DNA of 64,000 nt, taken from the NCBI GenBank assembly GCA_947173895.1, contig CAMWGU010000002.1:1-64000 (forward strand). The letters run 5' to 3'. Below the pieces are notes generated by a model. The model had not been told where the DNA came from. It made no database searches and saw only the letters and a program-made list of their open reading frames with translations. The stretch's first letter is position 1. Each line of letters begins with the position of its first letter. The position numbers and the translations under genes were made by a program. Shown in pieces: positions 17,625 through 25,981 of this stretch. Source of the stretch: an uncultured Bacteroides sp. GTDB taxonomy: Bacteria; Bacteroidota; Bacteroidia; Bacteroidales; Bacteroidaceae.

Positions 17625-19772
17625 TTATTTCTCTGCCAGTGCGAAATCCAGTTGCTTCTTTTCCAGATTTGCGCGGGCCACCTTGATGGTTATCGGGTCT
17701 CCCAAGCTGAATTTCCTGTGATGTCGGCGGCCTGTCAGGCAATAGTTCTTCTCGTCGAAGTCATAGTAGTCGTCGCCAAGGTCGCGCATGGGAATCATTC
17801 CTTCACATTTGTTCTCGTTCAGTTCCACGTAAAGTCCCCATTCGGTCACTCCTGAAATCACTCCGTCGAACTCCATGCCCAGGCGTTCGCTCATGAATTC
17901 CACCTGTTTGTATTTCACCGATGCCCGTTCTGCATTGGCGGCTATTTGCTCCATAGCGGAACTATGGTCGCACAAGTCTTCATATTTTGCTTCCTGCACT
18001 GTGCGTCCTCCTGCCAGATAGCGGGTGAGCAGGCGGTGTACCATCATGTCCGGAAACCGGCGGATGGGTGAGGTGAAGTGGGTGTAATAGTCGAACGCCA
18101 GTCCGTAGTGGCCGATGTTGTGGGTGGAATAGCGTGCTTTCTGCATGGCGCGCAAAGACACGGTCTCCACCAGGTTCTGTTCTTTCTTGTCCTTGATGTC
18201 GTCCAGCAGGCGGTTGATGGATTTTGACACCTCCGTCTTGCTTCCCGAAGTGCGTATTTTGTAGCCGAAACGATTGATAAACCAGTTCAGGTTTTCCAGT
18301 TTGTCCGGATCGGGAAGGTCGTGGATGCGATAAGGAAATACCTTGGGCTTTTTGTTTTTGGGCACTTTGCCTATTTTTTCGGCTACGGTGCGGTTGGCTA
18401 ACAGCATGAATTCCTCAATCAGTTTGTTGGCTTCCTTCGATTCTTTGAAATAGACGCTGAGCGGTTTTCCCGTTTCGTCTGTTTCAAATTTCACTTCCAC
18501 ACGGTCAAAGTCGATGGCGCCGGCGGCCAATCTTTGCTTGCGCAGGATTTGTGCCAGTTTGTTCAATTCCAGTATTTCTTCCTTGTAGTCGCCCTCGCCG
18601 GTCTCTATCACCGCTTGTGCCTCTTCGTAGGTGAAGCGGCGGTCGCTCTTGATGACCGTGTGTACGATGCGTGCGTCCTTCACTTCTCCTTTTTCGCTCA
18701 TGTTGAAAATAACGGAGAAAGCCAGTTTCTCTTCGTTGGGGCGGAGGGAACAGATGAAGTTGCACAAGCGTTCGGGCAGCATCGGGATGGTGCGGTCCAC
18801 CAGATAAACCGAGGTGGCCCGTTTTTCGGCTTCCTTGTCTATCACGCTTCCTTCTTTCACGTAGTGTGTGACGTCGGCTATGTGTACACCCACTTCCCAT
18901 AGTCCCGGCTTGAGCTGGCGGATGGAGAGTGCGTCGTCAAAGTCTTTCGCGTCTTTGGGGTCGATGGTGAATGTGGCGACTTGGCGGAAGTCCTCGCGTT
19001 CGGCATAGTCTGCTTTGGTAATTTCCGCTGAGATTTTTTCGGCGGCGTTTTCCACGTTCTTCGGATAAACGTATGGCAGTCCGTATTCGGCCAGGATGGC
19101 ATGCATCTCGGTTGTGTTTTCTCCCGATTTGCCCAGGATGTCGATTACTTGCCCTATCGGGTTTTTGGCTTCCTTGGGCCATTCTATGATTTTCACCACT
19201 GCCTTGTCTCCGCTTTTTCCGCCTTTCAGCTTGTCTTTCGGGATGAATATGTCATTGGCAAGGGTGCGGTTTTCGGTCAGCAGGAAGGAATAGGACTTTT
19301 CTACCTTCAGTGTTCCCACAAAAGTGTCGTTTGCGCGTTCCAGTATTTCTATCACTTCTCCTTCCGGATTCCGGTTTTTGCGTTTGGCAAACAAGGCTAT
19401 CTTCACCTTGTCGTTGTTCATGGCGTGGGCCGAGTTGCGTTCGGCTATGGCGATTGTCTCTCCGCCGTCGTCGGGGATAAAGGTGTTTTTCCCGTTACTT
19501 TTCCGCTGGAAGACTCCGGTCATGATCAGTCCGTGGTCGTTTAGCCTATAGTGTCTGTTCTCGACCTCTTGCAGGAAATCGTCCTCCACCATTTCACCAA
19601 TGATGTCGGCACAAAGCATTTTAAGCGGATGGGTGGTGAGGCTCATGCTGGCCCACAACTGTTTCAGCGTGAAAGTCTCGCCGGCTCTGGTGTGGAACAA
19701 GTTGATGAGTCGTTCCGCCAGTTCGCTTTTTTTCATGCGTTTTCCCGCTTTCTTTTCTTTCTTTTTAGCCAT
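17625..19772 (-). CDS. rnr: Ribonuclease R, 3'-5' exoribonuclease
   Basis: This 715-residue RNB-family enzyme degrades structured RNA and takes part in rRNA and tmRNA-linked decay. After a lysine-rich start and a winged-helix-like head come two cold-shock RNA-binding domains (about 70-230). The catalytic RNB domain has the metal aspartates in TIDPKDAKDFDDALSI. The C-terminal S1 domain (FDGVISGVTEWGLYVEL) completes the order. Length is normal for Bacteroidota RNase R. It stands alone, with a hairpin terminator after the stop. Confidence 0.95.
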   Translation of the reverse strand: MAKKKEKKAGKRMKKSELAERLINLFHTRAGETFTLKQLWASMSLTTHPLKMLCADIIGEMVEDDFLQEVENRHYRLNDHGLIMTGVFQRKSNGKNTFIPDDGGETIAIAERNSAHAMNNDKVKIALFAKRKNRNPEGEVIEILERANDTFVGTLKVEKSYSFLLTENRTLANDIFIPKDKLKGGKSGDKAVVKIIEWPKEAKNPIGQVIDILGKSGENTTEMHAILAEYGLPYVYPKNVENAAEKISAEITKADYAEREDFRQVATFTIDPKDAKDFDDALSIRQLKPGLWEVGVHIADVTHYVKEGSVIDKEAEKRATSVYLVDRTIPMLPERLCNFICSLRPNEEKLAFSVIFNMSEKGEVKDARIVHTVIKSDRRFTYEEAQAVIETGEGDYKEEILELNKLAQILRKQRLAAGAIDFDRVEVKFETDETGKPLSVYFKESKEANKLIEEFMLLANRTVAEKIGKVPKNKKPKVFPYRIHDLPDPDKLENLNWFINRFGYKIRTSGSKTEVSKSINRLLDDIKDKKEQNLVETVSLRAMQKARYSTHNIGHYGLAFDYYTHFTSPIRRFPDMMVHRLLTRYLAGGRTVQEAKYEDLCDHSSAMEQIAANAERASVKYKQVEFMSERLGMEFDGVISGVTEWGLYVELNENKCEGMIPMRDLGDDYYDFDEKNYCLTGRRHHRKFSLGDPITIKVARANLEKKQLDFALAEK

Positions 19773-20070
19773 AGGAAAATAAATTAGTGTAATTATGTGC
19801 TACAAAGTAAACAAAATAATCGGGACGACGGTTCAATAATACATTAAAATTCGTTTATGGCGCGACTTTCTTCCGGCCGAACGCTTACAAAATCAGGCTG
19901 TCATGGCATTCAAAAAGATGAATACTCTGATTTTTACAGCGTAAAAATTTAATTTTTGTGTGTATCTATAATATTCGCAAAAAGTCTTGATGCTTATAGG
20001 TCCTAATAAATAATAAGTTAAATATCTCAAAAAAAGGTCGGTATGAAACTATTGTTTGTTAGTTGTTTTA
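19773..20070. other. Intergenic DNA with nothing recognised
   Basis: About 300 bases between the divergent rnr and lipoprotein genes. It is AT-rich and holds no credible reading frame, RNA gene or repeat that I can recognise. The rnr promoter should lie close to 19,810-19,830, where TTACTTTG on the minus strand is one base off the -7 consensus. Confidence 0.4.
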
Positions 20071-20102
20071 CTTGAATGATATTCTATTTGTATATACCTT
20101 TG
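20071..20102 (+). promoter_or_regulatory. Promoter of the broken propeller lipoprotein gene
   Basis: CTTG (20071-20074) is 20 bases from TACCTTTG (20095-20102). Transcription would leave an untranslated leader of about 140 bases before the ATG at 20247. Confidence 0.5.
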
Positions 20103-20246
20103 TAATCTCATCATTTTCCATTATTTTGTTTCAGCAATCACCAAAGTAAGTGGAAACATGATAAGTTCAGGCTGTTGCAGACTGTTTGACTGTGATGGTT
20201 TGGGTCTTTTAATATAAATCTGTGATTGCGTTAAACATCAAGAGCA

Positions 20247-21344
20247 ATGAAACAAAGTTTCTTTATTAGTCTGTTTTTCTTATTTTTAATGTCCTCCTGC
20301 CAAAATAAGGAATCGGACTTGAAGATAGATTGGAATCAATATCCGACTGTTGAGTTGGCCAACCCGAAACAAATTCTTTTTGAAGGCCGTAACATAGAAA
20401 CCGAGCAACATTTGGAGATGATAGATAATAAATATTTCTTTTTTACGGAGAGTTTTAATCAGTTGGGCGAATTGCATCTGTATCAGATGTCGGACGACAC
20501 ACTGAAATGGGAAGGACTGATTACCCAAAAAGGCGAAGGGCCTCTTGAAATGTTTACAGAAAGCCGGGTATATTCTTTAAATGGTGGTATCGTTGTATTG
20601 GGCACAGCTTATAGGCCTCAGTACTTTGTGTTGCCGGCCGACCGGATTGCCGATAGAGCCCATATCGCTAAGTGGGAAAAGCATACAATCCCGAATCAGG
20701 TAGGATTATAGACGATATGATTCCCATTGATACGACCCGTTTTTTGGTGACGACGGTGGGTGCTGTCCCTTCCTTGCTGGCTACTTATCAATTGGGTGAC
20801 ACGCTCCTTTCTTCCATTCCCTTATCCGGACGATGAGTTTTCAAACGCTTCGAAGGCTATAGTGTATAATGGCAACATCTATAAACATCCCACTGAAGAG
20901 AGGTATTTCTATCAGTGCTTGTCGGGCCGTTATGCATACACGTTTACTTTGAAGGACAATCGGATGGAAAATGTTTCCTATTTGCTGAACGAGCCTCCTG
21001 TTTTTCAATTAGGCAAAGATGGAACTAATGTGTATATGGCAAACGAAACACTTTTCGGTGGTACGTGTTATGTGACAGGAAAGTATATTTATGTGAAATT
21101 GGAAAATTTCACGATGGGTGATTTTGCAGAAGGTACAATTGAAAAAAGGAATGAAGGATATGCATGTTGGTTCAATAATGAGATAAAGGCTTTTGATTGG
21201 GACGGGAATCCGGTAAGGACTTATAAATTCGACCGTTACCTGTCTAATTTTGTAGTGGATAGGGAAGATAGATTTTTGTATGCCATGACAAAAGATGTTG
21301 AGACGGATAAAGATTCGTTGGTCAAGTATGAATTGAAGGACTGA
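20247..21344 (+). pseudogene. Six-bladed propeller lipoprotein (TolB-like/BF3164-type) with two compensating frameshifts
   Basis: A lipoprotein leader (FFISLFFLFLMSSCQNKE) starts a frame that closes after 154 residues at 20709. The protein continues in the next frame from about 20700 (RIIDDMIPIDTTRFLVTTVG) and returns to the first frame near 20815 (FPYPDDEFSNASKAIVYNG), running to 21344. The pattern equals loss of one base at the CAGG/TAGG junction (20697-20704) and gain of one base around 20812-20822. The joined product, about 365 residues, resembles TolB-like 6-bladed propeller lipoproteins common in Bacteroides, whose role is unknown. A promoter is present, so a truncated 154-residue product may still be made. 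Sequence error is an alternative. Confidence 0.75.
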
Positions 21345-21529
21345 TTATCCGTCTCCGGCTGTCCTTACACATATACGTATGCGTTTCTTCACATTTAATG
21401 GGGGAGGGGATGGTGGTATGGAGTGCAAAACTTGTATGACCGGCGATTGTTTTCTTTGAAAAGAACTCTTACATAGGTCGAATCTGAACGAAACGTACTA
21501 TCTTTGTCCGTCTTTTAAAAACAACGGGT

Positions 21530-22564
21530 ATGATTGAACTTGATGAAGCGTTAACACAGAAAAAAGTGCTGGTGACCGGTGCGAGCGGGTTTATCGGCAG
21601 CTTCTTGGTGGAAGGAGGACTGGAGAGAGGGATGCAGGTATGGGCCGGCGTGCGCCAAAGCAGTAGCCGCAAGTATTTGAAAGATTCGCGCATCCGGTTT
21701 GCCGAACTGGACTATGCCAATCCCTGTAGGTTGGTGGAACAATTGGCCGCACACAAGCGGGCGCATGGCGGATGGGATTACGTCATCCATTGTGCCGGAG
21801 TGACCAAATGCAGGCATGAAGAGGAGTTCGACAAGGGTAATTTAATCTATACCCGCCGGCTGGTCGAGGCTCTGAGATCGTTGGACATGGTTCCCCGTCG
21901 GTTTATCTATATCAGTTCGCTCAGTGTGTTCGGCCCCATCCATGAGGATACATATACGCCTATCAGTGAGCATGATGAACCGATGCCCAATACGGCGTAT
22001 GGCGTAAGCAAGTTGAATGCGGAGTACTATCTGCAATCGTTAGAGGACGTTCCGTTGGTCATTTTCCGTCCTACCGGGGTGTATGGTCCGCGCGAGCGCG
22101 ATTATTTCCTGATGGCGAAGTCGATAAAACGGCATATAGACTTTGCCGCCGGTTTCCGGAGGCAGGATCTCACCTTTGTTTATGTGAAGGATTTGGTGCA
22201 GGCTGTCTATCGGGCCGTGGAGTGCAAAGTGGTGCAGCGGGCCTACTTTGTGAGCGACGGAAAAGTTTATTCCAGCCGTGCTTTTTCCGATTTGATACAA
22301 AAGGAGCTTGGTAATCCGTGGGTTGTGCACATCAAATGCCCGTTATTTATTTTAAAAGTTGTATCTTTGCTCGCCGGATTCGCGGCGCGCTGCCTGGGAA
22401 AGGTGAGTACGCTGAATGCCGACAAGTATAAAATAATGAAACAACGCAATTGGCAATGCGACATTTCGCCCTTGGTAGAAGAGTTGGGTTATCGTCCGGA
22501 GTACCCGTTGGAAAGAGGAGTGAAGGAAATCATTGCCTGGTATAAAAAAGAAGGATGGCTTTAA
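21530..22564 (+). CDS. NAD(P)-dependent epimerase/dehydratase (extended SDR)
   Basis: This 344-residue extended short-chain dehydrogenase has the cofactor loop VTGASGFIGSFLVEGG at about residues 16-30 and the catalytic YGVSK (tyrosine and lysine) after YISSLSVFGP. The middle FRPTGVYGPRERDYFLM is the usual substrate-side motif. Family members act on nucleotide sugars, sterols or lipid-linked ketones. The terminal 10 bases overlap the PAP2/AUR1-like gene, so translation is coupled and both should act in one pathway. A TATCTTTG -7 element is at 21499-21506. The substrate is not deducible; a role in lipid or glycolipid head-group formation is inferred from the partner. Confidence 0.85.
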   Translation: MIELDEALTQKKVLVTGASGFIGSFLVEGGLERGMQVWAGVRQSSSRKYLKDSRIRFAELDYANPCRLVEQLAAHKRAHGGWDYVIHCAGVTKCRHEEEFDKGNLIYTRRLVEALRSLDMVPRRFIYISSLSVFGPIHEDTYTPISEHDEPMPNTAYGVSKLNAEYYLQSLEDVPLVIFRPTGVYGPRERDYFLMAKSIKRHIDFAAGFRRQDLTFVYVKDLVQAVYRAVECKVVQRAYFVSDGKVYSSRAFSDLIQKELGNPWVVHIKCPLFILKVVSLLAGFAARCLGKVSTLNADKYKIMKQRNWQCDISPLVEELGYRPEYPLERGVKEIIAWYKKEGWL

Positions 22565-23544
22565 ATTTGTTCAAACGGGTAGACAGCGTAAAAGGATTGT
22601 TTGCTGTCGAGAGCATTAGTCTGATATACAATGCGCTCACAACCCTTATGGTTTTGTTTTTGTTTTCGCATATGGACCACCCCGTCACGATGTTGCTGGA
22701 GCGGGCGGGCATTGTGGCCGTTACGTTTTCCCTGATATACCTGTATCACAAATATCCCTGCAAACTGACGGCGTTTGTGCGGATGGCCGTTCAGATGGCG
22801 TTTCTGGCATACTGGTATCCCGATACTTTCGAGTTCAACCGGCTTTTCCCCAACTTGGACTATCTGTTTGCTTCGGCCGAGCAGTTTCTGTTCCGTTGCC
22901 AGCCTTCGGTGGAATTCAGCGAGCATTTCCCTTCTGTGTGGTTCAGCGAGCCGTTCAATATGGGATATTTTGCTTATTATCCGATGATCGGGGTGGTGAC
23001 CATCTATTATTTCCTGTTTCGTTTTGAGTGGTTCGAGAAGGTTTCTTTTGTGCTGGTCACCTCGTTCTTCATCTACTATCTGATATATATACTGGTTCCG
23101 GTGGCCGGCCCGCAGTTCTATTTTCCTGCCATTGGCATGGACAACGTGGCATTGCAGCATTTCCCTGCCATCGGCGATTATTTCAACCATAATGACATCT
23201 TGCTGCCCGGTCCGGGTTTCGACCATGGTTTCTTTTTCAATTTGGTGGAGGCTTCGCAGGAGGTGGGCGAACGCCCCACGGCTGCTTTTCCCAGCTCGCA
23301 TGTCGGCATATCCACCATCGTGATGATTATGGCCTGGCGTGTCAATCGGAAACTGTGTTGCTTTCTGGCGCCGTTCTACGTGTTGCTTTGTTGTGCCACG
23401 GTTTATATTCAGGCGCATTATTTGATTGATGTCATTGCCGGATGGGTGTCGGCGGTATGTATTTATATGTTGGCTACCTATATGTATAAGCGTTGGTTCG
23501 CCTCGGTGGTGTTTCAGTTGGTGCTGTTTGAAAAAAAACGTTAA
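22555..23544 (+). CDS. PAP2-superfamily membrane enzyme, AUR1/inositol-phosphoceramide-synthase-like
   Basis: This 329-residue protein has about six to eight membrane helices. The active-site blocks are RPTAAFPSSHVGISTIV (motif with the catalytic histidine) and YIQAHYLIDVIAGW (second histidine and aspartate), the arrangement found in PAP2 phosphatases and AUR1-type phosphotransferases. The N-terminal K...RP motif of classical phosphatases is not seen, which favours the AUR1-like branch. Bacteroides make sphingolipids and inositol lipids, so transfer of a phospho-head group to ceramide or diacylglycerol is a reasonable guess only. It is translationally coupled to the epimerase upstream. Confidence 0.82.
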   Translation: MALNLFKRVDSVKGLFAVESISLIYNALTTLMVLFLFSHMDHPVTMLLERAGIVAVTFSLIYLYHKYPCKLTAFVRMAVQMAFLAYWYPDTFEFNRLFPNLDYLFASAEQFLFRCQPSVEFSEHFPSVWFSEPFNMGYFAYYPMIGVVTIYYFLFRFEWFEKVSFVLVTSFFIYYLIYILVPVAGPQFYFPAIGMDNVALQHFPAIGDYFNHNDILLPGPGFDHGFFFNLVEASQEVGERPTAAFPSSHVGISTIVMIMAWRVNRKLCCFLAPFYVLLCCATVYIQAHYLIDVIAGWVSAVCIYMLATYMYKRWFASVVFQLVLFEKKR

Positions 23545-23599
23545 ATGCTGCAACGTATGGCGGGGTCGATACGTCTAATAAGCAAAAACAAGCATAATT

Positions 23600-24451
23600 A
23601 TGAGAAAATTTGTATCGACTTTAATGGCCATGGCCATGGTGATGGTATCTGTGACGGCTTGTGCCGAGAGAATCGTCCCCAGTAAGACTTATGTCACCAA
23701 GAAGGTGAATGTAGGTAGTTTCAATGCTATTTCCACCGGTTCGTCTGTAGATGTGATTTACACGCAGACATCCGGCAACCAATCTGTGGAAGTGTATGCA
23801 CCTGACAATTTGATAGACTATATTGACGTGCGGGTGGAGAGCGGCGTGCTGAAAGTGGGCTTCAAGTCTCCCCGAAACAATTTCTCCATCGAGGGGAAGC
23901 ATAAGAAGGAGGTACGGGTGTCTGCTCCGGCTGTAAACAGCCTGAAGGCTTCCAGTTCGGGCGACATCATCATGAAGAACGGGCTGAAGACTTCCGGAAA
24001 GGTGAATGTCAAAGCCAGCAGTTCGGGCGATGTGACAGGCGGAAGCATTTCGTGCGATGATTTTACGGCAACGGCCAGCAGCTCGGGTGATGTGGTGCTG
24101 GAAAAAGTGTCGTGTACCAACTTTACGGCCGGTGCCAGCAGTTCGGGCGATGTGTCTGTCAAGAATCTGAATGCCGTCAATGTGTCTGCCGATGCCAGCT
24201 CGTCGGGCGATGTGACTTTGGCAGGTGTTTGCGAGAATGCTTCATACAAGGCCAGCAGCAGCGGCGATGTGAAGGCAAAGGGCCTGAAGGCGGTCAATGT
24301 GACAGCCGGTGCCAGCTCGTCGGGCGATGTGGAATGTTATGTGACCGGCTCTTTGAAGGCCACTGCTTCCAGTAGCGGCGAGGTGGCTTATAAAGGCAAT
24401 CCGAAAGACATTGATTTCTCTCCGAAAAGAGGATTGCGCAAGATAGATTGA
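23600..24451 (+). CDS. Head GIN / DUF2807 secreted beta-solenoid protein with SSGDV repeats
   Basis: This 283-residue exported protein has a signal peptide (MRKFVSTLMAMAMVMVSVTACAE), whose end might also be a lipobox (VTAC). The DUF2807 domain starts at NVGSFNAISTGSSVDVIYTQ. From about residue 115 the chain repeats a rung of 18-22 residues whose turn reads ASSSGDV (about nine copies), followed by alternating hydrophobic strands. This suggests a right-handed beta-helix with stacked Ser-Ser-Gly-Asp turns. Function of the family is unknown; an envelope or adhesive role is often proposed. A strong terminator follows at 24458-24522. Confidence 0.9.
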   Translation: MRKFVSTLMAMAMVMVSVTACAERIVPSKTYVTKKVNVGSFNAISTGSSVDVIYTQTSGNQSVEVYAPDNLIDYIDVRVESGVLKVGFKSPRNNFSIEGKHKKEVRVSAPAVNSLKASSSGDIIMKNGLKTSGKVNVKASSSGDVTGGSISCDDFTATASSSGDVVLEKVSCTNFTAGASSSGDVSVKNLNAVNVSADASSSGDVTLAGVCENASYKASSSGDVKAKGLKAVNVTAGASSSGDVECYVTGSLKATASSSGEVAYKGNPKDIDFSPKRGLRKID

Positions 24452-24457
24452 TATTCG

Positions 24458-24522
24458 CTGCTGCCACTACTGTCTTCGGCAATCCTGCCCTGTCGGCAGA
24501 CCGTTCCGGTGAGTGGCAGCAG
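24458..24522 (+). terminator. Terminator of the DUF2807 gene
   Basis: CTGCTGCCACT pairs with AGTGGCAGCAG, an 11-base-pair outer stem. A smaller stem is possible inside, and TTTGTTCC follows. It begins 7 bases after the stop codon. Confidence 0.65.
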
Positions 24523-24583
24523 TTTGTTCCTTTGCCTGATTACCCCTTCACACAGGCCACACTATTGATGTGATTCTACTTTT

Positions 24584-24825
24584 CCCTTCCTCCTTTCATT
24601 ATCCGCTGAAACGCCCTGTGGATGGGGATTCCGAGAGTGAAAGGACACTCCGTAGGCTCCCTTCATCCTCCTTTCATTGGCACATGAAAGCAGCATAGCG
24701 AAAATCGCTGAAGGCAGATGTGAAGGGACGTGGGCAACATGGCTGAAAGGAGGATGAAGGGAGGTACTGTCATTTTTAACCGGCTGATTGATAGTCACTT
24801 CAGGTGAAAATGAAAGGATGAAGGG
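24584..24825 (-). repeat. Body of composite repeat element, copy 1 (terminal inverted repeats)
   Basis: This 242-base segment is bounded by CCCTTCCTCCTTTCATT (24584-24600) and AATGAAAGGATGAAGGG (24809-24825), which are inverted repeats with one mismatch. Further internal copies of the same motif lie near 24657 (forward) and 24742 (reverse), giving a nested hairpin. Reverse-complemented, it aligns over its whole length with 41481-41734, sharing landmarks such as CGGAGTGTCCT, CAGGGCGTTTC and CACATCTGCCTTC. No conserved reading frame; a 154-codon minus-strand frame across this body and the array looks like chance. It resembles a MITE-like or structured intergenic repeat. Confidence 0.8.
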
Positions 24826-24870
24826 AGACGGGGAAAAAGCAACCTGATGAGGGGGAGATGTCCTCTGTAT

Positions 24871-25112
24871 GTATGTGTGAGGCTGCACGTACGTACGTGT
24901 GAGGCTATACATACGTATGTGTAGGCCTACACGTACGTATGTACAAGCCCACACATACGTATGTGTTTTACGACAAGACGGAATGTGTTGCGGTGCACAT
25001 GCAGGTCTGTGCTGTGAACAAGCCAAGCTCGTGCAACGAACAAGCTAAGCTTGTACGGCGAACAAGCCTTCATGTTCCGGTGAACAGGCCTTCATGTTTC
25101 GTGATTTCCTTG
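24871..25112. repeat. Tandem array of 22-base palindromic units, copy 1
   Basis: Eleven units of exactly 22 bases. The first four are well conserved, each a dyad whose left half is like GTATGTGTAGG and right half like CCTACACGTAC. Later units degenerate but keep the 22-base register, for instance AACAAGC...AAGCTTGT units at 25016-25103. The array lies 45 bases from the TIR body and is part of the same composite element. There are no spacers, so it is not a CRISPR. It might bind a dimeric protein in phase (22 bases is about two helical turns) or be simply expanded by slippage. Confidence 0.8.
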
Positions 25113-25227
25113 CATCCAATGACCTTTTGTGCCAAATATTCGATTCCTACTTCTCTTGACAAATGCTTTTTGATATTTGCAGAACGTTACCCCATTAAAC
25201 CATAGCACTACCATTAATCAATGGTTT

Positions 25228-25354
25228 TGAGGAACGGCTGACAAATGTACCGGCGGAATCTTTCAACGCTGAAATCAAGGCTCTTAGAAGTCTGTTGAAA
25301 GGAGTTGCTGATGTGAAATCCTTCATGCTCGGATGGGCTACTTTATATGCGTAA
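25228..25354 (+). pseudogene. C-terminal relic of a transposase
   Basis: The frame EERLTNVPAESFNAEIKA, then a segment ending in SFMLGWATLYA and a stop, matches the C-terminal end of ISL3/ISAon1-type transposases of Bacteroides (pattern N-AAESFNAKIKAFR-GV-D--FFLFRL--IY). The catalytic core and terminal repeats are gone. A stop just upstream (TTTTGA at 25221-25226) shows decay. This supports past insertion activity in the repeat-rich stretch. Confidence 0.6.
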
Positions 25355-25648
25355 AAGAAATTATCAACAACCGGAAATGTCCGCTGGTCCGTATTCACCT
25401 TTCCTATTGGTTAATAAGTGCAAAAAAGGAGAGAACTGACTACCTATACATGAAACTGACCTGTCTTAATGATACATATAGGGATTATTCCCGGACAATA
25501 TTGTGTGTCGAATGAAGGTTTGGAAAGGCAGGACGAAAGTTTCGTTTGAAGATATACAGGTTGTTTGGATGGAGAGAAGAAACACACATTTGATTTATGA
25601 TAGGAGTTATATTAAGGAGTTTACGGATAGAAGCTGGTTTATCTGCCA
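25355..25648. other. Degenerate intergenic DNA
   Basis: Roughly 300 bases between the transposase relic and the next fragment. Short open stretches occur in several frames (for example a 39-codon frame from 25512, MKVWKGRTKVSFEDIQVVW), but none is conserved with anything I can name. It probably belongs to the decayed gene whose tail is at 25649-25888. Confidence 0.35.
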
Positions 25649-25888
25649 TTCAGGTGGCAGATAGGCTACACATATCCGAGTCAACTTACCGTAATGAACT
25701 ATACGTTATATTATTGGGACAACGAATGGAAACCTGTGGAAGAAGTGAAAGGTTGTGATGACTTTGTTTCTTTCGGGCAAGTGCCTGTCGGAGGCTTGTA
25801 TTTGATGAAAAGTTCTGTACCGGTAAAAGGAACTTATTCTAATGAAAGGATTTTTACTTATGCTAACGGAACGCTTAACTGGTGGTGA
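25649..25888 (+). pseudogene. C-terminal fragment of a secreted discoidin/transglutaminase-type protein
   Basis: The reading FRWQIGYTYPSQLTVMNYTLYYWDNEWK, here only partly quoted by its landmarks YTLYYWDNEWKPV, VPVGGLYLMK and ERIFTYANGTLNWW, ends in a TGA at 25886. Large Bacteroides proteins with transglutaminase and discoidin domains often end with a YWD-W-K ... P-NALFLL ... ERIFTYENGKQ-WW module, so this is most likely the tail of such a gene. The body is missing and the upstream frame is interrupted. An ATG at 25694 could yield a 64-residue peptide, but there is no sign that it does. Confidence 0.5.
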
Positions 25889-25981
25889 GAAGTTCAGCCC
25901 GGACAGCCTGAAGGGAGTAGGGTAAATTACTTTATACTCCCGATCGGGCAGAGGAATCCGAAGCTGTACTTATAAATCCTG

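Noticed and set aside
22561..23553. 330-codon minus-strand frame
   Set aside because: It is antisense to the PAP2/AUR1-like gene over its full length, with a low-complexity His/Gln/Arg-rich product.
24562..25026. 154-codon minus-strand frame over composite element copy 1
   Set aside because: It is formed by the 22-base repeat and the TIR body; the frame is not kept in copy 2 and the product is low complexity.
24871..25112. CRISPR-like array
   Set aside because: Repeats abut without spacers, units are palindromic throughout and no cas gene is near.
25195..25398. 67-codon minus-strand frame
   Set aside because: The plus strand reads as a transposase C-terminus; the minus frame is its shadow.
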